From positions 113,123-177,122 of the forward strand of contig JAOTOM010003685.1 of NCBI GenBank assembly GCA_034440615.1: DNA of 64,000 nt. The letters are read 5' to 3'. Origin of the DNA: Ashinkailepas kermadecensis. Its lineage: Eukaryota; Arthropoda; Thecostraca; Neolepadidae. A program made the position numbers and the translations under genes. The notes under the pieces are model-generated. The model was not told the DNA's origin and ran no database searches. It saw only the letters and a list, made by a program, of their open reading frames with translations. How positions within the stretch are numbered: the first letter of the stretch is position 1; each line of letters begins with the position of its first letter. Below, one piece after another: positions 1 to 10,394 of this stretch.

Positions 1-66
1 GATGTTCCGACTGTCGTCAGTGGTTGTTGTTCGGACGGTACGTGCCGGAAGTGCACCGCTGCTCCC

Positions 67-67
<1 letters not shown>

Positions 68-106
<39 letters not shown>
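68..106 (+). repeat. (CGG)n microsatellite, 13 repeats
   Basis: This is an uninterrupted CGG run. It is followed at 190-280 by short direct repeats of TGTCGGTGTTTGTACGCG and GTAAGTACGCGCGGGACG, two copies each. The rest of 1-380 shows no gene. Confidence 0.9.
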
Positions 107-107
<1 letters not shown>

Positions 108-378
108 ACGACAGCCGGCGTTGGTTCCTGTCAATGGCTTACCTCTGCTGAATACAGACTCTGCCCCTGCACACAGACATGCATGTGTGTGAGTGTGTGT
201 CGGTGTTTGTACGCGTGTCGGTGTTTGTACGCGTGTCGCTGTAAGTACGCGCGGGACGGTGTAAGTACGCGCGGGACGTGAAACGACCATCGCATTGAGC
301 ACTTACACGGTGCGATTTATGGACGGCGTGTTCACCGATCGTCTTTCAGAGACAGTCTCTCTGCTGTGGCCATGGTGA

Positions 379-585
379 CATGGGCTGCTGCTGGCCGGGC
401 TGCGGGCTGCCGGCGGGGGGGCTGCGGGCTGCTGCTGGCCGGCTGGCCGGGCTGCGGGCTGCTGCTGGCCGGGCTGCGGGCTGCCGGCGGGGGGGGGCTG
501 CGGGCTGCTGCTGGCCGGCTGGCCGGGCTGTGGGCTGCTGCTGGCCGGGCTGCGGGCTGCCGGCGGGGCGGCCGGCAGCCCGCAC
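379..585 (+). repeat. GC-rich minisatellite (GGGCTGCTGCTGGCC family)
   Basis: Units built from GCTGCTGGCCGGGCTGCGGG and CTGCCGGCGGGGGG are repeated in an irregular order. They are open in several frames on both strands, so the apparent Gly/Ala/Pro-rich proteins are not real. Confidence 0.9.
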
Positions 586-1040
586 CTGCGTCGGTACCAC
601 CTTCTGATGGCTGGGCGCCGCCTTTTCGATCAAAACGAAGTTGGCACAATTGGGTCGAAAACAAGACGTTGATTTTCCATTTGAACTTCCACGCGAGAGC
701 GACAGGAGGGACTCAGTGGAGGACAAGCGCGAGTGGCGTTCGTGGCTGATGTGTTGCGACACCGGCTGTTCTTGAGCGCCCAGTGTGGTGCCCATGTCGC
801 AAGTGGCCGGTCCGTGGCTGGCGGGTCTCCGGTATGTGCGCCAGGGTCTGTCCGGCCGCCAGTCGACGCTCGTTTGTGACGGAAGGAGCGGAAGCCCCTT
901 CGCCGCATGTTCACGTCTGCGTCAGGATGTCACTTCCGCGCGACGTCTCCAGGGATCATGGCGGCACCGGCGCGTTGAGGAGTTGGCCGCCAGGCCCCAC
1001 CACGCGGCCACGTGGTTGTGACCGCGTCATCGGCTGCAGC
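586..1040. other. Unique sequence, no gene seen
   Basis: GC-rich unique DNA. I see no splice-bounded exon, RNA gene or mobile element. Confidence 0.5.
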
Positions 1041-1245
1041 TGAGTCCGCTCACAGCTCACAGCTCAGGTCACAGCTCAGCTCACAGCTCAACTCACAGCT
1101 CAACTCACAGCTTAGCACACAACTTAGCTCACAGTTCACAGCTCATAGCTTAGCTCACAGCTCAGCTCACAGCTCACAGCTCAGCTCACAGCTCAACTCA
1201 CAACTCACGACTCACAGCTTAGCACACAACTTAGCTCACAGCGCC
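1041..1245 (+). repeat. ~10-bp minisatellite AGCTCACAGCTC
   Basis: Degenerate repeats of CTCACAGCTCA with AACTCA and TTAGCA variants, about 20 copies. Each AGCT is a small palindrome. Confidence 0.9.
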
Positions 1246-2057
1246 GTTGTGTGTCAACGGCCTGGCACATCGCAGCATTTCGCCACGTTAATCGGTTATT
1301 GTATCTGGAGGCTCGCCAAGTAATAGCGGCTCAGCCGAACCGAAGAGCGGCACCGGCGCTCGGCCGACAGGAAGTGGCCGCGCTGTGCGGGCGTCGGCTC
1401 GTCCGCCCGCCCTCAGGCGGCCGCGACCTCCCGACTCCATCAGGGGTGCGGCGGCTAATGATGTGATGCGATCTCCGCGCGGCCGCCGGCGACGTTCGGC
1501 GGTGGTCTGCGCGCTCCACGTCGCCCACCCACCCACCCACCGACCGACCAGATGTGTCGCACCACGGCGCGCTCATGTCGAAACCGGCTCGGTACAGCTG
1601 CTTATGCAAAGCTGCGTGGATGGGCGGCAACGCTGTCCGACGGCGGGGGCGGCTCCGAAGGCCACCTCTCACCGTAATGCACTCAGAAGGGGGGGGTCGC
1701 GTCGTCGGTCTGGTTGTTCATTTACACGCGCACACGCACCTGGTGATCCGCACTGATGCAGGCCGGATGCTGCGGCCCCGCGCCTCGCGGATACGTCTGC
1801 CGCTCCTCTCTCCAGCCGTGCGGCCGAGGAGTGGACCGCCAATAGGTCAGCCTGGTGACCTATTGGCCGCCGCCGCCGCCGAACACCGCCGTCAGCCAAC
1901 CGGCACACCGGCACACCGGCACACCGGGCCAGCCGACACGCTCCGGCACACGGACGGCTTCCGCAGGGTTACCGCACGGTTACCGCAGGGTTACCGCAGT
2001 GCGCGCCATCACGGCGTCCGCGCTGTTTTGTTTTCTGCGCTCACGTGCCGCGCCGCG
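1246..2057. other. Unique GC-rich sequence with minor repeats
   Basis: It contains a GGCACACC triplication (1903-1928) and a GGTTACCGCA triplication (1966-2000). The frames open on both strands have arginine/proline-biased composition typical of non-coding GC-rich DNA. Confidence 0.5.
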
Positions 2058-2190
2058 CTTGGCACACATCTGGCCGGTTCATGGCCTGAGGTCGGGTGTT
2101 TGGTTGGACACATCTGGCGTTCATGGCCTAGGTGGTGTTTGGTTGGCACACATCTGGCCGGTTCATGGCCTGAGGTCGGGTGTTTGGTTG
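2058..2190 (+). repeat. ~45-bp minisatellite, 3 units
   Basis: Three units of CACATCTGGCCGGTTCATGG plus a GTGTTTGGTTG end. The middle copy is shortened by small deletions. Confidence 0.85.
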
Positions 2191-2532
2191 CGTGTCGTGT
2201 GCTATTTGGACGCGGGATAGCCGGGACTTGGGCGCGTGTCGTCGGCTCTGGTCTGGTCGTCTGCTCGTTTCCAGGCGGCTCAGACGGTGGACATGTGGAC
2301 GGGCCACGTCTGAATACGGATACAAGGCGGGCGTCAGTCCACTGCCTATTCGGATACAGCGCGGTAGACAATAGGAAAATGGGAATGGTTAGCTGAATGC
2401 ATGTGTTCAATTTAATTGATGTATTGAGTTCGTGTGACTTGAATTGATGTTTTGAAAGTTGATTTTTCAGGCAAAGATCGGAAGCTTTCGAACTCAGTGA
2501 ATGGCGGAAGTTACGAATTAAATCGCAACGTC

Positions 2533-2650
2533 TATCACCGTTATTATATCACATCTATCACCCTTATTATACCACATCTACCGCCATTATTATACTGCAT
2601 TTATTACCGTTGTTATGCCACATCTATCACTGTTATACCATATATAGAAT
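2533..2650 (+). repeat. ~23-bp AT-rich minisatellite, about 5 units
   Basis: Diverged units of CATCTATCACCGTTATTATA occur in an AT-rich block that contrasts with the GC-rich surroundings. T16-G14 homopolymers follow at 2668-2695. Confidence 0.8.
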
Positions 2651-2695
2651 CGTGATTATACCACAACTTTTTTTTTTTTTTTGGGGGGGGGGGGG

Positions 2696-3824
2696 ATGGC
2701 TAGTTCATTATTTATTTATTTAGACTTGTTGATACCAAAAGCATTGGTTTTCATGAATTCCTCAAACATACGATACATGAAGAAATTAGATGTTATTTTT
2801 TCTTTCTTCTGTCGTAGTCATTTGGGCCCCTACGAAATGCTGAACAAATGGGCCGTGTCATCATTTGCGCGAAGTGTATGCACGTCAGTTACTGTAGCGT
2901 AGTCTTTGGTCACCCATCTTGAAAATGTCCATAAAAATACGCAACTTTCGGTTCTACTTTTACGATGTATCTAGGAAGGGCGTTCCAAAATGTAGACTGT
3001 TTGAGCACTACCACGCTCTACTTGTATCGTTTTTTACATTCAGTTTTCACCGTCCGGCACATTGCCGCCCCATCCACTTTCCAATACATTCACCTTGTTC
3101 TGATGCTGTTCCTCCTTATTGTTTTGTTCTCCCTATTAACCCTACCATCTCTGTTCACGGAGACGCCTATGCACAAGGCATTTCTATGAAACCCTGCCCA
3201 GTCCTACTACGCGTACTTTATTTAATGATTGGCACGGAAGTAAACAGCGGGAAGCCGCATCATTCTCTTTTCTCCAGCCTTTTGTCAGAAAGGTGATCTC
3301 CAACCCGGGACTGGAAGAGCCCATCCCCCCGCTCCGTTTCACCTACATATCACACATTTACATACCTGACACTGGACCCCATGAGCCATGTTCAATGGTT
3401 TGCGCCCAATTGTTTTGTCGTGCATGCATGACAAATTACGTGACCCATTAAATTCGCCATGCCTCTCGTACACCGCGTCTGAATATCATTGAGCCCCGCC
3501 CACTCTCGTGTCGTTGTTTTTGCCGGTCCCCGACACGTGTCTCCTCGCCTTTCTATGCACCGACTGTTCGCAAGTTTTGGCTCCGTTTGTATGGCACCGA
3601 GGAGGGAGGGCATTAGGAAGAGTGTTTTTCAGCCTCCAGAGTTGCGTGGGATGCGGTACCTGTTTCGTCTCCAGAGTTTCGTGGGACGACTGTGCTGTTG
3701 GGTTGGCAGGTAACTAAAGCGGTACTTCATCAGGGTTGCTCCGTTGGGTGTTTTCGGGCAGAATCACGCTCAGAGTACCACCAGCCCGCCACCGATTTGA
3801 GTCGACTACGCCGCGGGCACCCCC
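2696..3824. other. Lower-GC unique sequence, no gene recognised
   Basis: Unique DNA with mixed composition and a small duplication of CTCCAGAGTT(G/T)CGTGGGA at 3633 and 3672. It could be a decayed mobile element. No coding domain is seen. Confidence 0.4.
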
Positions 3825-4051
3825 GCCCACCTAGCCTTGCTTGTATTCTGTGGCCTGTGATCCGCAACTGTTAGTGTGGGAACAAAGTCTCCTCGCTTTC
3901 ACTGCTAGCCCACATTGGACACCCCTCTTGGGGTTTGGTACCCCGCCCATCTAACCTTGCTTTTATCATGTGGCCTGTGATGCGTGCATGTTAGTGTGGG
4001 AACAAAGACTCGTCGCTCTCACTGCTAGCCCACATGGGGCACCCGTCTTAA
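3825..4051 (+). repeat. 120-bp tandem duplication
   Basis: Two copies (3825-3944 and 3945 to about 4051) share GTGGCCTGTGAT, GTTAGTGTGGGAACAAAG and CACTGCTAGCCCACAT with scattered substitutions. The next 320 bp are unique with no gene seen. Confidence 0.85.
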
Positions 4052-4371
4052 TACGATGTGGGTAATTTGAGGTGTAATGTAAAGCTATTGAACATCTTCG
4101 TTGTGAAGTTGCTCTAGGTGAGCTAAAAACGTGAAGCAATTGTAACTGTGATGTTGAATGTTTGAGGTCAACCGAAATACGTTTGTGGATATTGTTTGTT
4201 GAGCAATGGTATGTTTTCAATGCTGGCCCCATGTAGCCATACTACCCCGAAAATGTCTATGCATCTGAAGAATACCAGTAGTTCTTGCTCGGGTTTTGCA
4301 TGGAAAATCCCCCTCCTATTCTCCTCAATGCATGCCAGTATAATTGTATCTAAGTTTCAGCCGATAGCCGG

Positions 4372-6075
4372 ATCCCCCACCTGTCACGTGGCAGTGCCAC
4401 CTACACCAGCCGACGGTGCCGCCAGTGGAATCCCCCACCTGTCACGTGGTGGTGCCACCTACACCAGCCGACGGTGCCGCCAGTGGAATCCCCCACCTGT
4501 CACGTGGCGGTGCCACCTACACCAGCCGACGGTGCCGCCAGTGGAATCCCCACCTGTCACGTGGTGGTGCCACCTACACCAGCCGACGGTGCCGCCAGTG
4601 GAATCCCCCACCTGTCACGTGGCGGTGCCACCCACACCAGCCGACGGTGCCGCCAGTGGAATCCCCCACCTGTCACGTGGCGGTGCCACCACACCAGCCG
4701 ACGGTGCCGCCAGTGGAATCCCCACCTGTCACGTGGCGGTGCCACCACACCAGCCGACGGTCGCCCCACCAAACCGCCACACCAAAACGGTGCCAGTGGA
4801 ATCCCCACCTGTCACGTGGCGGTGCCACCCACACCAGCCGACGGTGCCGCCAGTGGAATCCCCCACCTGTCACGTGGCGTGCCCCACACCAGCCGACGGT
4901 GCCGCCAGTGGAATCCCCACCTGTCACGTGGCGGTGCCACCCACACCAGCCGACGGTGCCGCCAGTGGAATCCCCACCTGTCACGTGGCGGTGCCACCAC
5001 ACCAGCCGACGGTGCCGCCAGTGGAATCCCCCACCTGTCACGTGGCGGTGCCACCTACACCAGCCGACGGTGCCGCCAGTGGAATCCCCACCTGTCACGT
5101 GGCGGTGCCACCACACCAGCCGACGGTGCCGCCAGTGGAATCCCCACCTGTCACGTGGCAGTGCCACCCACACCAGCCGACGGTGCCGCCAGTGGAATCC
5201 CCCACCTGTCACGTGGCAGTGCCACCTACACCAGCCGACGGTGCCGCCAGTGGAATCCCCACCTGTCACGTGGCGGTGCCACCTACACCAGCCGACGTGC
5301 CAACCCGTGCCGCCAGTGGAATCCCCACCTGTCACGTGGCGGTGCCACCTACACCAGCCGACGGTGCCGCCAGTGGAATCCCCACCTGTCACGTGGGGGT
5401 CCCCCAACCAGCCGACGGTGCCGCCAGTGGAATCCCCCACCTGTCACGTGGCGGTGCCACCTACACCAGCCGACGGTGCCGCCAGTGGAATCCCCCACCT
5501 GTCACGTGGCGGTGCCACCTACACCAGCCGACGGTGCCGCCAGTGGAATCCCCACCTGTCACGTGGTGGTGCCACCTACACCAGCCGACGGTGCCGCCAG
5601 TGGAATCCCCCACCTGTCACGTGGCGGTGCCACCCACACCAGCCGACGGTGCCGCCAGTGGAATCCCCCACCTGTCACGTGGCGGTGCCACCTACACCAG
5701 CCGACGGTGCCGCCAGTGGAATCCCCCACCTGTCCGAGTGCCACCTACACCAGCCGACGGTGCCGCCAGTGGAATCCCCCACCTGTCACGTGGCAGTGCC
5801 ACCTACACCAGCCGACGGTGCCGCCAGTGGAATCCCCCACCTGTCACGTGGCGGTGCCACCTACACCAGCCGACGGTGCCGCCAGTGGAATCCCCCACCT
5901 GTCACGTGGCGGTGCCACCCACACCAGCCGACGGTGCCGCCAGTGGGAATCCCCCACCCAGCCGACGGTGCCGCCAGTGGAATCCCCACCTGTCACGTGC
6001 GTGCCACCCACACCACCCGCCGGGCCCCGGAATCCCCCACCTGTCACGTGGCGGTGCCACCTACACCAGCCGACG
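4372..6075 (+). repeat. 58-bp minisatellite, about 29 units, one CACGTG per unit
   Basis: Each unit contains CACCTGTCACGTGGCGGTGC and ACACCAGCCGACGGTGCCGC. Unit length varies between 56 and 58 bp from C-run changes and small deletions, with a few interrupted units (4760-4795, 5290-5310, 5390-5410, 5990-6025). It is open on both strands and in several frames, with no evidence of translation. Confidence 0.97.
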
Positions 6076-6815
6076 TCTGGCGGAGCCGCCAGTCGTCCGC
6101 TTCTACATCATCCTGTCCCACCCTCTGTAGATATGTTCCCGATCACTCTGTCGATCTGGCCTTTCTCCATCTCCAGTGATCTCACTACACTTCCGTCGTC
6201 GATCTTCCTCGTCTGCATTTCTAATGACCTGTTCTCTCTCCACTACTCCAACTGCTCCAGAATCTATCGTTGGTCGATCAAGCTATCTATGTCTCCTCCA
6301 TTCCTTTTCCCCTCCTCTTCTCTCCTATGTTTCTCTTCTGTATTATGGTGCGGTGATTTTTGCTGTCACTCTGCTAGCTTATATACCTCCTCACCACTGG
6401 CTTGTTAGTGTTCTTTACCATCACTGGTCTGTTCCCTGTTCCGTACTTGATCTCATTGCTCCTGCTGCTCATTTTTTACTTGCTTCTCCCTGTGCTCTTT
6501 CTTCGTGTCCCGTAATTGATCCATAAAATTGATACTTATTGTACACCTGCAGCTCCCGGTAGCCTGCTACTTGCCCATATGCTGATCCGTCTGCGGTACT
6601 GCTTCCTATGCACCTGCTCCACTTCTAGTTCCACCACCTATTCATATGCTCTTTCCCAGCGCTCCAGCACTATTACCCAACTACATACTGTTCCCTCCTG
6701 TTCCGTCACCTATATTTATATTACTCATCTTCCACCTGTTCTTCCTCTTTGGCTTACTGTTACACATGCTCACATATCCCTCTCTCTCGCTCTCTCCCGT
6801 CTATCTCTACCTATA
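6076..6815 (+). other. Pyrimidine-rich unique segment
   Basis: This segment has a strong C+T bias on the + strand and no recognisable gene. It continues into a pyrimidine-rich hexanucleotide repeat. Confidence 0.7.
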
Positions 6816-6990
6816 GCTCGACCTCGACCTGGACCTCTACCTCTTCATCTGCCTCTATGTCTGCCTCTGCCTCTACATCTGCATCTGCATCTGCATCTGC
6901 ATCTGCATCTGCATCTGCATCTGCATCTGCATCTACCTCTGCCTCTGCATCTTCATCTACCTCTACCTCTACCTCTACCTCTACCTCTAC
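6816..6990 (+). repeat. Hexanucleotide microsatellite (CTGCAT)n/(CTACCT)n
   Basis: CTGCAT repeats are flanked by CTACCT and CTGCCT repeats, about 29 units. The complementary strand gives an Asp/Ala-Glu/Val frame that is repeat-derived. Confidence 0.95.
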
Positions 6991-7542
6991 ATATACATTT
7001 ATCGCCCAAGCCCTCGCCCTCGCCACCTGCTGGCCGGTTCCTCATCATCTCCCTTCTCCGCGGCCACCGTGTGGCTGGCGGCGGCATGGCGCTAGTTGGG
7101 CCGTTCGATCACAGATGGCAGCAGTGGTGCCGGGAGCGGCCGCACGTCCACCGCCCGACAGACGACCATCAGGTGCGGCTGGCTGCGGCCGGTCCGTGTC
7201 GTGTGACCGCCGGCAGACGCGGCGCGGACGGGTGGCGGGAGAGCGCGCTGACCTGCTGCTGGCGCTGCTGCTGGGGTGGCGTCGGTGGGCATGTGCAGAG
7301 CAGACGAAACACTGCGCGGAAGTGGGAAGTGCCGGTTCAGTTAGCCGTTATTTCGGCAGCACTTGTAACGCGCGTGCATTTACAATGCTATTTCGTACAG
7401 CAATCGTCGTCAGTGTGAAGGCGACAAAACAGACATCGAAAAATGAGCGACAGCACAACACACGCCGGAAGGTGATGGCAGATGAAAAACATTTTAAGCG
7501 TGGCTTGCCGTATGAGCCAGACAGTATGTTGCATTCGATTCG
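6991..7542. other. Unique sequence, no gene seen
   Basis: A GC-rich first half passes into an A-rich second half (7420-7480). No exon is supported. Confidence 0.45.
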
Positions 7543-7637
7543 CCAACATTGGTTCTGTTTATGGGCGCTAAGTGACCAAACCTTGTCGATGCGCCCTAAA
7601 ACTCAAATAACCAACCAACCAACATTGGTTCTGTTTA
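7543..7637 (+). mobile_element. Micro-insertion of a SINE/LINE 3' tail with 19-bp target-site duplication
   Basis: A perfect 19-bp direct repeat (CCAACATTGGTTCTGTTTA at 7543-7561 and 7619-7637) brackets a 57-bp insert. The insert begins with a potential stem GGGCGC (7563-7568) that pairs with GCGCCC (7591-7596) across a 22-nt loop. It ends in an AAAACTCAAATAACCAACCAA tail split over the boundary. This is the structure expected of a strongly 5'-truncated element inserted by target-primed reverse transcription. Confidence 0.8.
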
Positions 7638-7708
7638 GCTGGTTCCCTCGATGACGTCGTGAGACACGGGTGGGCCCGTCGCGCCAATCCACCGTTGATG
7701 GACGCGAA

Positions 7709-7835
7709 TGGCCAGTCGAAGCGCCCTAAAACCCAACTAGCTAACCAACCAACTAACTAACCAGCTAGCTAGCTGGCTAACCAACTAACTAGCTAACCAA
7801 CCAACCAACCAACCAACCAATCAACCAACGAATTA
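7709..7835 (+). mobile_element. Second copy of the same 3' tail followed by (AACC)n
   Basis: CAGTCGAAGCGCCCTAAAAC repeats the 3' part of the neighbouring insert. It runs into about 100 bp of CTAACC/AACC/CTAG tetramers (7731-7835). It is probably another 5'-truncated retroposed element with an expanded microsatellite tail. I could not identify its target-site duplication. Confidence 0.55.
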
Positions 7836-8987
7836 ACTAACGATCCCCCGGTGAGGGGTACCATTTACCGCGTCAGCTGTGGCGGTGTTCGTGGACCGGC
7901 GGCCGGTCCTGGCGCACTGCGTGGCTGCCACGTGCCAGACCGCCGTGGCGCCACGTGTGACGGCACGCGGCGCCACGTGCCGTCACACGTGGCGCCGCGT
8001 GCCGTCACAGCCGAGGCGGCCGGCGGCGATCCGCGCTGCGCCTGCTCAATAGCCACTGATTGGACTTGTTGGGACGTTTGCGTTAGGCGAGGCTTTTTTG
8101 TCCGGCGACGGGTGGCCTCCCGCTGCTGATGGACTGTCTGACGATTTGTTTAATGTCATGGCACTTGGGATTGTTTTCCTGCCGCAGCGAGACGCTGGAG
8201 CTCGTCTCGGAACCGTTTTGATACTTCTGGAGCTGTTTTGGAACTATTATCGCATTGTATGGCAGTCAATGAAGAGTTCGTCCGTCATAGACTGCCATAG
8301 CGTGAGCCATACCGACCGTCTCAAGACTGCTTTGCCACTGACTTGGGATGTTGTATCGACGTTTCATGTCCGTCTCGAAACCGTGTTGGGACTGGTTTAT
8401 GATTGTTATCGTCCCAGATTATTATCGCGCCTTACTGAGGGCGTCTTCAGACTATCTTTGTACTGTCTACATATTGGTTTATAACTGTCTTAGGTTGTCG
8501 AGACACCGCCTGAAAACTATGTTGTTGCTGTCTTGTGACTATCCAGGATTGTTTCAATTGTCCTGAGAGTCTTTGGATTGGGGGAGAGCGGTGATGACGT
8601 CTCCACACCACACGATCACACCAGGGACTTCATAAAGGGCTTGACTACAGGTACATCTGTGTAAGGTCCAGAACCGTCAGATGATATGGAGAGGAAAAGA
8701 AAGCATTGAGTTCATTTTGAGTCCGTGGACTAACAAACCAATGGGCTGTCTAAATACTACTCAGTAATAGATGGATCATACTCTGTAGACAAGTTGAAAC
8801 AAACACATGTTAAATAAACAACTTGTATCTCTGTTTGATTTACACTTCCTTTGTGTGGTGATCTGATTGCCTAACTCGAGGCCGTCTTCACTGCCGTTCC
8901 CCTGCCTTTATTTTTGGTTTGAATGCATCATGCATATCCGTGTTTGGTGGACCGTAGGTAAAGCGTGATGCAAACATCAACCCGAAG
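7836..8987. other. Mixed unique DNA with a 50-bp palindrome and diverged repeats
   Basis: After the palindrome, 8120-8580 holds diverged repeats around GTCTCGAAACCGT and GACTGTTTTGG/TTATCG segments. 8600-8987 is AT-richer and unique. No gene is recognised. Confidence 0.45.
7947..7996. repeat. 50-bp near-perfect palindrome
   Basis: Two 25-bp arms (7947-7971 and 7972-7996) are reverse complements except for one C/A mismatch, with no spacer. Each arm contains CACGTG and GTGACGG. Related fragments (GGCGCCGCGTGCCGTCACA) continue to the right. Confidence 0.85.
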
Positions 8988-9208
8988 CAACCCACCCGCC
9001 CGGACATGTCAACCCACCCGCCCGGACATGTCAACCCACCCGCCCGGACATGTCCACCCACCCGCCCGGACATGTCCACCCACCCGCCCGGACATGTCAA
9101 CCCACCCGCCCGGACATGTCAACCCACCCGCCCGGACATGTCAACCCACCCGCCCGGACATGTCAACCCACCCGCCCGGACATGTCAACCCACCCGCCCG
9201 GACATGTC
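8988..9208 (+). repeat. 22-bp minisatellite, 10 units
   Basis: The unit is CCCACCCGCCCGGACATGTC plus AA or CA. It is nearly homogeneous, with one two-state position (CAA versus CCA), and contains the palindrome ACATGT. Confidence 0.95.
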
Positions 9209-9521
9209 CAGCGGCCGGACGCGGCATGCCCAGTGACATCCCCAGACACGGCCGCATGTTCCGCTACGCGTGCTCGTGGGCTGCCCAGCCCGGTGAGTCG
9301 ATACCCAGCAGGGGGCGGCACTGCAGGCCGCCCCTGGTCAGGCGCACCCTCTGGCGGTGTGAGTACGGCGCCATACCGGCCGGGTGCAACGGACGTTCCC
9401 GGCGGCTGGCGGGCGCGGCGTTGCACGCGCCGCGGCCGTCACGCTCGATGGGTCGTGACACGCGTGGACAATGTGACGGCGACGCCGACTGTGGCGGCGC
9501 GTGGCGACCTGGCGCCAACCT
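9209..9521. other. Unique GC-rich island between arrays
   Basis: It contains the CTCF-like motif. No exon with supportable splice sites is seen. Confidence 0.5.
9305..9319 (+). promoter_or_regulatory. CTCF-like motif
   Basis: CCAGCAGGGGGCGGC matches the degenerate core CTCF motif (CCASYAGRKGGCRSY) at every position. It lies in a 300-bp unique island between the 22-bp and 25-26-bp arrays. A 15-bp degenerate match in a GC-rich region can occur by chance, and binding is unproven. Confidence 0.25.
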
Positions 9522-10348
9522 GCTGCCGGTGTCGCCGCCGCAGACTGCTGCCGGTGTCGCCACCACAGACCCGCTGCCGGTGTCGCCGCCGCAGACCCGC
9601 TGCCGGTGTCGCCGCCACAGACCCGCTGCCGGTGTCGCCGCCACAGACCCGCTGCCGGTGTCGCCGCCACAGACTGCTGCCGGTGTCGCCGCCACAGACC
9701 CGCTGCCGGTGTCGCCGCCGCAGACCCGCTGCCGGTGTCGCCGCCACAGACTGCTGCCGGTGTCGCCGCCGCAGACCCGCTGCCGGTGTCGCCGCCGCAG
9801 ACTGCTGCCGGTGTCGCCGCCGCAGACTGCTGCCGGTGTCGCCGCCGCAGACCTGCTGCCGGTGTCTCCGCCGCAGACCCGCTGCCGGTGTCGCCGCCGC
9901 AGACCCGCTGCCGGTGTCGCCGCCACAGACTGCTGCCGGTGTCGCCGCCACAGACCCGCTGCCGGTGTCGCCGCCACAGACCCGCTGCCGGTGTCGCCAC
10001 CACAGACCCGCTGCCGGTGTCGCCGCCACAGACCCGCTGCCGGTGTCGCCACCACAGACCCGCTGCCGGTGTCGCCGCCGCCACAGACCCGCTGCCGGTG
10101 TCGCCGCCACAGACCCGCTGCCGGTGTCGCCACCACAGACCCGCTGCCGGTGTCGCCACCACAGTCCCGCTGCGGTGTCGCCGCCGCCACAGACCCGCTT
10201 CCGGTGTCGCCGCCACAGACCCGCTGCCGGTGTCGCCGCCACAGACCCGCTGCCGGTGTCGCCGCCACAGACCCGCTGCCGGTGTCGCCGCCACAGACCT
10301 GCTGCCGGTGTCGCCGCCACAGACCCGCTGCCGGTGTCGCCACCACAG
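9522..10348 (+). repeat. 25-26-bp minisatellite, about 32 units
   Basis: The unit is TGCCGGTGTCGCCGCCACAG plus ACCCGC or ACTGC. The CCGCAG versus CCACAG and CCCGC versus CTGC variants are interspersed. Confidence 0.96.
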
Positions 10349-10394
10349 ACGTGGCGGAAAAAGCGCGCCGCGTGAGAGTGCGGTCGGCGCTGGC

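Noticed and set aside
4372..6075. CRISPR-like regular array
   Set aside because: Units are contiguous and nearly identical with no unique spacers. The DNA is eukaryotic.
4196..6408. Three overlapping + frames of about 590-640 residues
   Set aside because: They translate the 58-bp array. They overlap completely and differ only in frame.
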